From positions 5,494,597-5,558,596 of the forward strand of contig NW_002060946.1 in assembly GCF_000150275.1 (NCBI RefSeq): DNA of 64,000 nucleotides. The letters are read 5' to 3'. The notes beneath the pieces are model-generated. The model was not told where the DNA came from. It searched no databases and was given only the letters and a program-made list of their open reading frames with translations. Below are positions 1-11,648 of this stretch, in pieces. The first letter of the stretch is position 1. The number at the start of each line of letters is the position of its first letter. The DNA comes from Trichoplax adhaerens. Lineage: Eukaryota; Placozoa; Uniplacotomia; Trichoplacea; Trichoplacidae. The translations under genes and the position numbers were made by a program.

Positions 1-864
1 ACGATTTAATCCATATTTTTGATTAAATTGTTTGCTAAGACTTTCGCCCTGACGTGTTTTAATGTCCGCAATAACAACCTGTAATCGAAAATCAATTATC
101 AACAATACGCTTAGAGTGATACCGTGAGAGCTGAATCACTTTGTGAAAGTTTACTTTTCTATATCGACTATACTATTAGATGGATGGCATTTGGCGAAAT
201 CTTCCATAAACAATTTTGGATTTAATATGCTATCACTACACAATGAATGGAGGTCAATTTTTCGATGGAAAATGGATTATACGTGTGTATATATTAACAA
301 GAAGATTGTTAGGGTGATATTGCGAGAAGTTCGATCCCTCATCGATGCCATTTTACGTAAGCTCGCTCCCATGAATAATTGATGAGTTCAATTTGTTCTC
401 GCTACCCAATTGATGGAGGTTGAAATTTTTTAATTAATAGCTTTAAGCAAATCATACGTATACCACTGCTTCTACCCTATGGCTTTAATTTACCTCTGCC
501 ATTAGCCTACAATTTGTTCGATATACAGTCTACTATGAACGGGATGAGTATGAGTTAGTGGGCTGAAAACAGTGTTATCACTATTTTAATAGGCTTCCAT
601 TAGTCCAATTGAATTTTAAACATGGTCTAAGAATGAGTTATTGTTTATAGGGGGTTTATAGCTGAAGATAAGAGATATGTTTGATCCATTCACTCAGAGT
701 GGCAAGATTCGATCATCGTCTACAGATCTATAATCTATTTCCAGCAAGTTTTCGCCTACAGATTTACTTACATTTGCTCCTTTCTCTAGTAGTGCGATAC
801 AAAATCTCTCTCCGATGCCTTGACCTCCACCTGTCACAATAGCGACCTTTCCTTCAATTTTCAT
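1..864 (-). CDS. 15-hydroxyprostaglandin dehydrogenase-like SDR, copy 1 (5' part only)
   Basis: Two exons are visible, read right to left: exon 1 at 772-864 (ATG at 864-862, 31 codons, donor GTAAGT) and the start of exon 2 at 1-78 after a CAG acceptor; the rest lies beyond the left edge. Exon 1 begins MKIEGKVAIVTGG and carries the TGGGQGIG dinucleotide-binding loop of classical short-chain dehydrogenases. Exon 2 starts VVIADIK, with the Asp expected at position 36 that selects NAD over NADP. Exon 1 length (93 nt) and the phase-0 intron position equal those of the complete paralog at 23297. The family oxidises the 15-hydroxyl of prostaglandins in vertebrates; the substrate here cannot be read from sequence. 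The 693-base intron shows no feature I recognise. Confidence 0.85.
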
Positions 865-2180
865 AGCTGATCCATACAGTTGCAAAAAGAAATGATATCT
901 CAATTAGCTATCGTATCAAGTTAAATCAATTCAACGCTATTCTAAACAAGAATAGCGACAGTATGACTGATATTATGCATTTCTCAACCCTGTTGATGAG
1001 AGTATCCAATGTAAACATACGTCCACTTTTGCATATCATGTTGATCTCTACGAGTATCTCTACACCGTTATCATGCCCTATGCAATCCTCCATGCTGGTC
1101 TAGCATGGAGTATAATACGATAACTTGGCCATTTGCAGCCAATAAGCCTCAACTTACTGCCGATTGTCGATCCCTGTGGCCGAATGAGTAGTTGAAGAAG
1201 ATTTGGACGATGGAATCTAGACTAGAATCGATGCTTGAGCAACTTGTGGCCAGCCACAGCAGCTTGTGTCTAGGTTACCGTGTCACCCATCTAGGCTGGA
1301 AGGATTCATCATTTGCCCTAGTGTAGCAGACATGTCCGACTAGCCTATACTGTAGTCTATTCCTCGGCCATCATGGTAGTGATATTGAAGCAGCTCCAGT
1401 ATACGACGAGGGAAAGGTCAACCCTCTTGCATGATGACCCCTTGCCTCATTCTAGTCTAGTTTTCATCTTTGTTTACAGTCCCGTACTGTACTCACTGCA
1501 GTCTGCTCCACTTTGGTGCAGTACCATAAATTGCCCACGACGGTATGATACCATACGCTCGTTGCAGTAGACCGTATCCCATCCGGTACGGTACGTATGG
1601 GATGGCCTTTACAGTACATTGTACTGTACACGACAGTACTGTACACTGTGCAAAGCGTTGCCACTCACAGGTACCGTACCGTACCGCACTGGACCGTACC
1701 GCACTGGACCGTACCGTGCCGCCTACTCTACAGTGTACGGTACTTCCTGCAACCAGTCGCACTAATCACGAGCAGAAGCAATGTCACTATGACGTAGTAA
1801 GGGCGTGTCTCAATGCCCATTTAATCAGTAACAGGACCATGAACAAGCCAATCGCAATGGGTGACATTGTCTTGATAACTCTACTCCTTGACCATAGTCG
1901 TGTACAGTACTTATCACTGTACACTGTGCTCTACCGTGATACAAAAAGGATTCCGTTCCCAATCCGGTCCTTGCTCAAAAGTACAAAGTTCCGTACTGAG
2001 CGGCGGTAGTTAAAGAGGTGTCGACCACAGGCATGCGACAGACTAGTGGAGCGCTCGCGAAAGGAATGTGAGCCGGTCTAAGAATTTATCCAAAGAGATT
2101 CGTCCAGAGATCAAGTTGTTACCTACTGGCTGCAGTTATATCCAAATCAACCTGGTTGTGCCAAGCAACGGAGACTCAAG
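865..2180. other. Divergent intergenic region rich in GTAC palindromes
   Basis: This lies between the 5' ends of the SDR gene (minus) and PRELID3 (plus), so it should hold both promoters. The left half looks unremarkable. From about 1489 to 1960 it is packed with self-complementary strings built from GTAC, ACTGTAC and CGGTACGG. Open frames here are by-products of the repeats and resemble no protein. Confidence 0.6.
1489..1960. repeat. GTAC/ACTGTAC palindrome cluster with a 15-bp tandem duplication
   Basis: Many overlapping short palindromes (GTACTGTAC, CGGTACGG, TACAGTACATTGTACTGTA) are visible. Positions 1681-1695 and 1696-1710 are exact tandem copies of GTACCGCACTGGACC. The same vocabulary returns near 12090-12150, 12510-12545, 59800-60420 and 63580-63610, each time in a gap between genes. 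A mobile-element remnant or a regulatory array are both possible. Confidence 0.65.
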
Positions 2181-5100
2181 ATGAAATTATTTACTTCAGA
2201 ACATACTTACAAGTGAGTTTGTTGCTACATTCATGTCGTTCGATTATCCCATGTCAATTCTTTCCATTTTTGGTCTAGTAAAACTCGATCAATGCTTACG
2301 AGTTCAATGAGGAAGAAATAGATAGAGTAGTGTCGTTTGTAGTAGTCCAACTCAATCAACTATGGTTGAAAATGCCCTGATTTTATACAGCCATTCTTAA
2401 TGTCATTGATTTCTTATTGGGTAAATGAGCTTGGAAATGGAGTAAAATCTTAAAAGAAAGAATTTCTTTGGCTTTGATTCTCATTTTACTACGACTGTGG
2501 TTGCTGCCCGCCTCTTCATTGAACGGCGGTCACACGTGTTGGTCCACGACGGATGCTGATACTACGACGAGTCTACTCCTACTCTATTGTACTACTGTAC
2601 AAGACCACACACAATACCACACGGTCTGGGTGGAAGGGTAGTCCATATGGAGTCAATCAGTGCGTACTAGTAGAACAGATGCGTTGTTGCGCTGACTTGT
2701 AGTCATGTCATCTCAACACTGCACGACATCCTATAGTAATGCCACTCAACTCCAAGCATGATTGAGGGGAAGAGGTGATTCACAACAACACCGGTAGCAT
2801 TCAGTAACAAGGTGGAAGGAAAAGAAATTTTTTTTTTTCCCTCTACTGATTCATCGCCATCGTCACCATCATGACTGTTCCAATCTTGATTTTCCTCGAT
2901 ATGATAGCCAGTTTACCTTTGATTGAGCTAGTCGATCGAGATTGGATAATAACATGGATGGTTCAAAAAAGAAACAGTACAGTAGTGGAGAGTAGTCAAT
3001 CGGTTGGGATATGATGATGCAATATTAGCAATCCGTATACTGTAGTCCGTACGGGCGGTGGACAACCATCAACAGTTTTGCATCGAGAAAGGATCTCTTC
3101 ACTTCCTTATCCATATCATGTTATCCATCAACTTATTGCAATAGTAACGTCAGTAAACAAGGATGATGAAACTGTAATAACCAATTGATGGTATCATTCT
3201 TGCCTTTCTAGACATCCATGGGAAAAAATTACCCAAGCCATGTGGCTAAAATACCCTAATCCTATCTTGCCCAATGTTTTAGCCGCTGATGTCTTGAAAA
3301 GACAAGTGACGAATGATGGCAAGCTAATCAGTCATCGAGTATTAAGTACCGAATGGTTGGCGTCGCAATGGATAATGAAGGTATCGCAGTAATCGTTAAT
3401 GAAACAACCCTATAAATTACTGACCAGATAAATAGTATTGAATATTTCTTTCTTTCTTATACTCTTGCAATGCACTAGCATGGAATTTATTCCTGGTCGA
3501 TTGATTTTACTCATCATTCTATTCCTTTGCTCTTTCTTTACAGTTATTTGGCTTGACCAATCGATGTTATGTCACCGAGCATACAGAAATTGATCCACGA
3601 AAGAAAGTGATGAAAGTATTATCAAGAAATGTAAGTGTAGCCATGATGCATCATAAAAATGTAGATAAACATCAATTTGCCTCTGAGAGCGTAATATCGT
3701 AAAATAGTCCGTCAAACTTTGAAGGGTAGTCGTAACGAATCATTGGCCATGCAATTTTTTTTTTTTTATGCTTAGCTAAGCTATACGTTATTGTGTGAGA
3801 TAAATATTTTGTTGAGGTATTTGATGTCATTGTGAAAGTAAACGCAAATACTATCAAGACTAATTGATATCGCCCAAATTCATTGATCATCAGCTAACTG
3901 GTAGTACAGTACCTCGTTTATTGCCAATGAACGGCAAAGTTGACCTCATCCATCTTAACAATACTAGTAATTAAGAAATTGATCAACAAGTATTTATTGG
4001 GCTTACTGCCAAGTTAATGAATTGCTAACAAAACATAATGTGGTTTTAATTTTTACACTGTAATGATGATTAGAGCTGATAAAGATTCGGCTATCGGTTT
4101 GAGGCTTTGCGATAATTACCGATATCATAATGTAATCCAATTATTATCGCTTGACCTTACATAGTTTTTTTAATTTCTTAGATATACCCGTATGATAACG
4201 CACATGTAACCAGTATTATAAATCGCTCGACGTTAGTGTAATCATGAAGCAGTAACAATCTCCAACAATTTTAGCTTGCGGCGGTTACTTACTATACCAG
4301 CAATAGTTTTATTGAACAATATGATCATTACTAAAAACGCCACTACTGGACTTCCGCAGTGATCTGTTATGTCAATATTAACGATGTATTACATCATTCA
4401 TCATCACACTCTGCCTTAAATGAACGACTTTACTCAAATTTGCTTGGTATAGGTAACTTATAATTCGCTATGTCAAGTAGAAGAAATTGCAACTTATCAA
4501 CAACATCCGAAAGATGAAAATTTGTAAGTGCACTAAATTTACTCGCTTGTTAGCATCTTGGATAATGTTAAAAGTTTGACGAGTGGACAAGCTTTACGTG
4601 AAATTCAACGATGTAGCCGTAATAATATATGTAGTAGCTTTTCGAAAAGTGTAATCCTATTTCTATAAAATTTTCATAATATCTTATTAAATCATGATTC
4701 ATTCAATTTATCGAATACACAAACGTGGTTTATCATAACATGACGGTATCTTACTGTTTAGCAAGTCAATAATCTTACCAATATAGCAGATTGATTCGGT
4801 ATAATAGTAATATCTTAAACATTTTGTTGACTTTTTGAGTCCTCTTGCTTTGCATCATGCAATATTCGGTATAAAACAGATTGAAATTGAAAGATAGTAA
4901 CAAACATAACTTGAAATAAGGGCATAAAGAGTACATTCCAATATAAGATATGTAGCCATTCTGACTAAGCTGAATGCTACGAAAATTATCTCACTAAATG
5001 AACGACAACTATTTAGTTTAGATACTGTTGAGATTTTATAGACTATAACTAATCTCTAGGCCATTCGAGCCTGTTAAAATGTTTGTCGTTATCTTGAACT

Positions 5101-5475
5101 CTTTCTGATTACACATACTTAATCGTTGATATCGAAAATGTTGACTCGCTATTATTCTAAATTTATAGAACGTTAGTTACCCAGGAAGCAAGAATTGTAG
5201 TGTATGGTATTTCTGGTTTATTTGAAAATTTAGTCGCGGGAACATTTCCGGATAATGTAGCAAAGGTAAATTAACTCATATTAACATTAAGAATTTCTAC
5301 ATTGACAGTACATATGCAAGTATACATTATTAAATTATGCACCTGTAACCGATACGCGTACTCCTTCATTTAGTAATAATATGGATTGTTCTTTATCCTG
5401 GTTTAGGGCCGACAAGCTATGGAACATGTTGTTGCTTCAATCGCGTCTACTACAGCTGACGCTGAACTTTCATAG
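2181..5475 (+). CDS. PRELID3: PRELI-domain lipid transfer protein (PRELID3A/B, slowmo type)
   Basis: Six exons: 2181-2212, 3212-3380, 3544-3630, 4453-4523, 5169-5265, 5407-5475; 525 nt, 174 aa, all phases consistent. The protein opens MKLFTSEHTYKHPWEKIT and continues with WLKYPNP and HRVLSTEW, the signature start of PRELI/MSF1 domains; the single domain fills nearly the whole protein, as in human PRELID3A (172 aa). Family members sit in the mitochondrial intermembrane space with TRIAP1 and move phosphatidylserine between the two membranes. The sequence does not separate the 3A from the 3B type. Its 3' end faces the 3' end of TPX2. The first intron (about 1 kb) is the longest. Confidence 0.93.
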
Positions 5476-5692
5476 TTATGCATTACTTATCAATTGTTAG
5501 TAATTTAATGAAAGAAATAGTTAATGTAAATGGTTTGTAAAGAAAGAGACGTATTTGATAGAAAGATCAATCCAAATTTGCAACTTTAACTTAAACCTAT
5601 AAAATTATATCTTCGAATATTGTCTATCGTCTGCTTTGGCGTTCAAAATATGCGGTTATACTGCACCTTAATGATCATGTTAATTAATTATA

Positions 5693-5750
5693 AATATATA
5701 TATATGACAATATACATACATATATATATATATATATTTATATGTATTCA
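5693..5750. repeat. AT-rich microsatellite
   Basis: Runs of ATATAT, broken by a short gacaatatacatacat stretch, cover this interval about 220 bases after the PRELID3 stop. It is ordinary simple sequence. Confidence 0.85.
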
Positions 5751-6498
5751 ATACTGATATATACATTTTTTGAAATTGATCTTTCAACTATTAATTGAGT
5801 AATCTAATATAATTCGTGTTGTTAAATTTTCTATCCATTACAATTTATTTTATTCTATTGTTTTTGAGATAAAGTAATATGCTATATGGTATCGTTTTAG
5901 TATCAATTTATGTCTGTGTCGCAGTGCATTTATTTTGTGTTGGTATAGTATTTACTATACTCATGATTTACATGTCATCAATGAAAATTTAAAAGTAACG
6001 CTACAGATAACCTTTTAGCTGCATATTTTGTCTGTTCTCAGAATTTTATATTATATTAATTTGTAACAATCAATTCAAATAAAATTTTGCTCGCATAAAT
6101 GTACCTGTCAATGTATCATGCTTACTAGGATAGAATATGAAGTGATAATATTGCATGGCTTAAATATGTGCAAATTGATTATGACGATGCATATTTATAA
6201 TTATATGTTATTTATCATACAAGTAATTCAAGAAATGCCTACCATAACAAGACTAGGAGCAAGAAGTGCTAAATATTTGTAAATTTGAAAATATTCTTGA
6301 ATATTTTGAACACCAGCGATGCAACAATTCATGCTTGCACATTAGATGCATAGCTCGATCACAACCAGTGGCTATCATTTTAACATACCATTTCTACGCG
6401 AATAATTGACCAAAGACCGTGTAATATATATATATTTATTACGTGAGTAAAATAAGTTATACCACAAGTTTCTATAAATTGAGCTTTCATGATCAGTG

Positions 6499-6533
6499 AT
6501 GATATGGTGGGCGCCGTCTAGCCATCATATCAT
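6499..6533 (+). other. 12-bp hairpin with 11-base GC-rich loop
   Basis: Arms 6499-6510 (ATGATATGGTGG) and 6522-6533 (CCATCATATCAT) pair fully, with one G-U wobble in plus-strand RNA, around the loop gcgccgtctag. On the minus strand the wobble would be a C-A mismatch, so the structure is better as plus-strand RNA, possibly in a long PRELID3 3' UTR. Confidence 0.5.
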
Positions 6534-6833
6534 ACACAATTATGCATGAATATAATGAAACAGCTATATGGACATAAAAAAGTTATGTAAGCAGAAATTT
6601 AAGGAAGCCGAATAGGCAAATATTTATTATAATTATACAGTATTTCTTCGGTATATGCAACAACATCTTTAAAGCCTGTACAGTGAAGAAGCAACTAATT
6701 ATATTTTAATGACACGTTAATTATTGTTAATGTAATTGTAAGAAATAATAAAGCAAGCACGAAAATCATTGAGCTACAATTATCAGTACAATTTACTTTA
6801 TGGCGATAATAATTAGAATCGTTACAACGCTAT

Positions 6834-9800
6834 TCATGTACGCAGCGAGCGTCTTTTAGCGAAATTAGGTGAATACGGTACTGTCAAAGGCTTATCACTT
6901 CCTTGGAGGTGAACGCTTTTATAATGATGAACAGGATTAGCTTTATGCGTCATTTGCTTTCTTAATGCCATTACTTCTTTCCTTTCACGCTCTTCCAATT
7001 CTATCTTTTTCTGTTCTTCAATCATTTGCTTAAATTCTTCCTTTGATTTTAATTCTTCTTTAAACTTTTGTCGCTCTTCTACTCTCTCTTCAGTATTCAA
7101 TTTGAATCCAGTTACATCTGTTAGCGGTTTGGATGATCTTCTAGGTTCAAATGGTTTATTAAAGGTTACTACATTCGGACGAGCTTTAAAATTTTGAGAT
7201 TCCTTTTCAATTTTTTGTTCTTCCTCAAGCTATTTCAAGTGAGACAATAATTATACTTAAGAAAAATAGTAGTCGATGATTGCAAGACAGTTTAAAGTAA
7301 CCGATGTAATCGTTCTATTAAAGAATACACGTCTAAGGGAAGAGTTTTACTGTAGAATCGGTAGCTATCTTAATGTTTTGGCTTTTATCTCAATAAACAT
7401 ATATCAATCCTATAACAATACATGCTTGAAAACTGAATTCATTTATGTTATACTTTTAACTAAATAATATCGTAAAATTGCTATCAGTCAAACTTTGAAA
7501 GTTTACTTTTCAGCGCTGATCTCTTCTCGAGTGAAGAAAATTTACTACAGACTTCAAATTTATGAACGTAATAGCGCAATATTTCCGTATTGTGTTTCTT
7601 AAAGTTTATCTATACCTATTTGACTATATTTCATTCATTTACATAGGTGATAAAAAAAATATCTAGAATCATTCAAAATGATATTTTTATAATACCACTT
7701 AGAACTATCGGTTGCTATTATACCTTCTCTTGTTGCTTTTGAAGTTTTTCTTCTCGAACTTTGAGACCAGGCATAGCAAATGGTTCCGGTTTTGTTGGTG
7801 AGATGGGCTTCTTTTCTGGTAATTCAATGTTATCCGCCGGAATTGGTCGAGCTTTAAAGATATATGGCTGCAAAGAATTTACAAAATGACAAGTTAATAC
7901 CACCGCAATACTCATCCGTGGTTGCTGTCAGATACGTTATAAACAGTTTAGCAGTGCATATAATCATCAACTAATTCTACTAAGCAACATATTAGGCTGA
8001 TAAAATTGTACCTCTTCGGATGGCATTTCAAGCAACTTTTGTTGATAAATTGCATGGCGCTGTTTACCCATTAATGCTGGTGACTGTGGAATGGTCAAAG
8101 GCACTTGTTCTATTCTCTTCACTCCCTAGGAAATTATAACATAATCATTAATTAAAGTGTAGTTTGTGGAATAGATTACTTAGCAATGCCATTACTTTCC
8201 ATTAATAAATATGAACGAAAACTGCTATCATTCTCACCGTTACTCCATCTAAAATTTTAGCAGGTATGGGCTGAGCTTTAAAGCGTTTACATTCAGCTTC
8301 TTTTTCATCGTTTTCTTTAGACTTTTCACTATTGGATGATCGTCTTTTATCGGAGTGAAATTTAAATCCAATCGGTTTAGTAGTGCAGGCAGTAGCTTTA
8401 TTTTTAATCCCACTAGTACTACTGTTTTCAAACATTTTTGGATCGAATGGTCTTGCTTTAAATTTGTGTCTATAAAAATAAAGCATAATAACTAATCACA
8501 TAAGCGTACCACTGATAGTTATATAACGTAAATTTTCCAATAAATCGCAGCGTAGTAAAGTTTAATTACTAAATTTGCTCATATTCGATGTTTAATTGTG
8601 CGCATAATAGCCTCATCTTGAAGTAGATATTTGATAAACAATGCACGTCTACTTATCTCAAAAGAATAAATCAACTAGCAATTTACGGTCTAAAATTAGG
8701 CTTTGAATTAATAACATACTTCTTTATTTCCTCAGCTTCTTTCTCTTCCATTTCTTTATAGCTTAAAACTTTTTCCCGACTGCTACGCGAGCGTTGACTG
8801 GTCTTTAGCATTGGTGACTTTGGACAGGTCGCTCGAGCACGTTGATTTTCATGATGTTCTGATTGTCCAGAATTTTGCTTAGGAGTGGATTGACCACGGA
8901 AACGTTTTGGTGTACCATTTTGATAATGGTTGACTAATTCGGCCATTGGGATGTAGGGCGCTTGAACTTGGTTGTCAGCATCTTCTTCAGCTTTTCTTTT
9001 CCTCGATGCAGTTGCAAAAGTGAACGGTTGTACACCTTTAGGTCCAGTAACTGATGGAGCATTTTTCTGTTGTATATAAAAATTTTAACAGTAGGTGATG
9101 ATAGAACATCGAAGAAATAAAAAATATACAATACAACTACCATTAATAAACGTCCATCTTTTGCTAACAAAGCATTATCATAATAATAACCATGCTCAGA
9201 TGCTTACACTTGCAACAGTATTTTTCCGCAATTGCCGCGCAAAATCGAAGGCAGCAAGTTCACCAACATCATTGCCATCGCTACGCAAAGTCATTGAATG
9301 TTCTTTCTTGCGCTTGGATAAAACTTGATCCGTATGAAATCGCAATTGTACAGGTTGTGTTAATTCCTTACTGGATCTCAGCGGCATATATGGTGAGGCT
9401 TGCAATGCTTTCGTTTTGAATGTTTCATTTTTTTTGCTTAATTCATGAATTCGCTTGCGTTCATTTGCAATCCTTTCCAGTTGCATTTCTTCAGTTGATT
9501 TTTTAGATTCACTTAAGGGACGCTTAACTTGGGAACGTCTAGTTACAATATTGATGAATAATTTAGATAATTAGCGATACCAATCAATTTTGCTATTAGT
9601 TAAATTGAATTCTTTCCTATTGGTCTATTTTGCAGTATGTTTATAAATTGTAAATCCGTGCGTGTATATCGGCATGTATTGACTTTATAAAATGACTGTA
9701 TGAATTTAAATCTGTTATTAAATTTATTCAGTGCACTACTGGAATGTTTGTATCTAATGCAACAGTGCACTAAGATCGGCTGTAACCACGAAGATACTTT

Positions 9801-11648
9801 TTAATTGAATGTCTAAATGGCTATAGCAGTAATATTACACCTTGATATGTATTTCATTTATGCCGCCATTGTTTTTATTCGATAACGTCATAGATGCTAT
9901 ACTATGCAATAGCATTAAACTAATTTAATGTGTGCAATCACTGTCACATACAGGACGGAAATTATACCATCTACGTGTCATAATTCAACATAAACTTCTT
10001 CACCATACGCAAAATCTAATATGACTTAACTTAAAATCGAATAGCATAGTGCCTACTAATAACTAAGGTAATCTAATTTGTATCTAGTGGTGAATCAACC
10101 GCAATACCGAGATCAAGTAGGATTGCTATTTATTCCCTAATATTTTACAATTTAGAAATTCGATACCCAAGTTTATTCATCCTACAGCGCTTACACTACT
10201 AAGCTAAGATAATTCACTGCATTTTGATACGATATTAGATAGTAATAGTGTTGGGATGATATAGTGTCGTCGTTTACTAACAGTAATCGATCTACAAAGT
10301 TTAAAAATTAGAACAAATGAACCATGCAAATGTCTCCTGTACAAGTAGTTTGATTGATCATGATAAGAGTTAATTTTATTTGTCTCCATTTACACTGACT
10401 GAATTTTCTATAAATTAGATTTGCTATAGGCTGAAACTTGCGTTCAAAGTTACAATTTTTTCAAGGATAAACTTACCTAACAAAGGAAGGAGTATTGGGT
10501 ACAGTTAACTGCGTTGATTTCTTCTTAGCCGAAGTAGGTTTTCTCGAAGGACCATCCGATCTTCTTGAATTAGCTTTAGGCGTTACATTGCGTGAAGCAC
10601 CAGTACCAATCCGATTAGGAACGCTTCGTCTAACCGGCTTGACTATTTTCCTGCACAGTCAAAATAGGAAAGCATGTTTAATTGTTATACCATCCTGTAC
10701 TGAGAGAAATGCTATCATGCCTTTCTTGAAATGTAGAAATAGAAAATAATATCTAGACCAATGTTGAAACAACATGATAACCTCTTCAGGTCTTTCTTAA
10801 CAGCAGGTGAAGGTTTCTTGTCAGATTGATCAGTTTGTTGACTGCCTATATTCCATGATGTACGTAGATTACTTGGCACTTCTTGTTGGTCGTTGACAAC
10901 ACAACCCCATAAACTTTTAAAATTAGTCGATTCCTGGTTTTGAGTTGTTTTAGCATGATCCTCCTCGGCGGGGGTAGCTTCAACGGCTTCTTCTTTTTCT
11001 TGTATAAACTGGGCGGTAGATTCTTTCTTGTCTTGTTCTTGCGCTTGTGTGAGTGGTTGTTCTGCATTATCATTCGCTATCTCGGCTACATTGGAGACAT
11101 TTTCTTTATTGCTACTATCTTCATCCTCTAAGAATCCGCTATTGAATGGTTTGTGATCATCGTCTTCAATATGATTGTCTAAAAATAATATCAACAGGTA
11201 TAGTTTAAAGCAATGAACTGATCTCGATAGCATATATAGCTCCAATGTGTCGAGGTTGGACACATCTCATGCGATGATTTGTTCATCCTGATTGGATTTG
11301 TAATTAATTCGTGATTTAATAGTAAGAACTGATACTTAATTAGTTTGATGTGATGGAGCGTTACTTTGCACTATAGACAAATCTACTTTACTTCTCGACT
11401 CTCTTAGTCACTGTTATTTGCCACTACTTTTAATCGCAAGTATCACTAGCGGACTACAGCATACTACAGTCGATGATGGCATGGAATTTATCCACGCCAG
11501 CGATATGAATCAATATCCATTTATAGTACAACTTACCAAACCAAAGATCGGCGCTTTCTTCGTCATGTGAAGGTTGAGTAAAATCAATAAATTTAGGAGC
11601 ATTATACTCATAGCTTGGATCGATATCGCAATCGGCCATTCTTTCCAT
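6834..11648 (-). CDS. TPX2: TPX2, spindle assembly factor and Aurora A activator
   Basis: Nine exons in transcript order: 11537-11648, 10782-11178, 10477-10650, 9208-9538, 8720-9066, 8238-8469, 8012-8125, 7724-7867, 6834-7229; 2247 nt, 748 aa, against 747 in human. The N-terminus (SYEYNAPKFIDF, then DLWF) keeps the Tyr, Phe and Trp contacts by which TPX2 binds Aurora A. A KEN box at residues 62-64 (SNKENV) suggests APC/C-dependent destruction, as in vertebrates. Repeated LTVP.(S/T)P and FKARP/FKAQP motifs mark the microtubule-binding repeats. The last exon is a highly charged helix ending HKANPVHHY..SDKPLTVPYSPNF, the conserved TPX2 domain and C-terminal tail. A second in-frame ATG lies three codons after the chosen start. 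Convergent with PRELID3, divergent from the FG-GAP gene. Confidence 0.95.

Larger units (their letters stand above)
5476..6833. other. Convergent 3' flank between PRELID3 and TPX2
   Basis: No coding signal was seen. It holds an AT microsatellite (5693-5750), several AATAAA-like strings (for example near 6078) and a compact hairpin at 6499-6533. It should contain both 3' UTRs. Confidence 0.6.

Noticed and set aside
1545-2009. 154-codon open frame on the plus strand
   Set aside because: It is a translation of the GTAC palindrome cluster; overlapping frames are open on both strands and the peptide is low-complexity (RTALDRTALDR).
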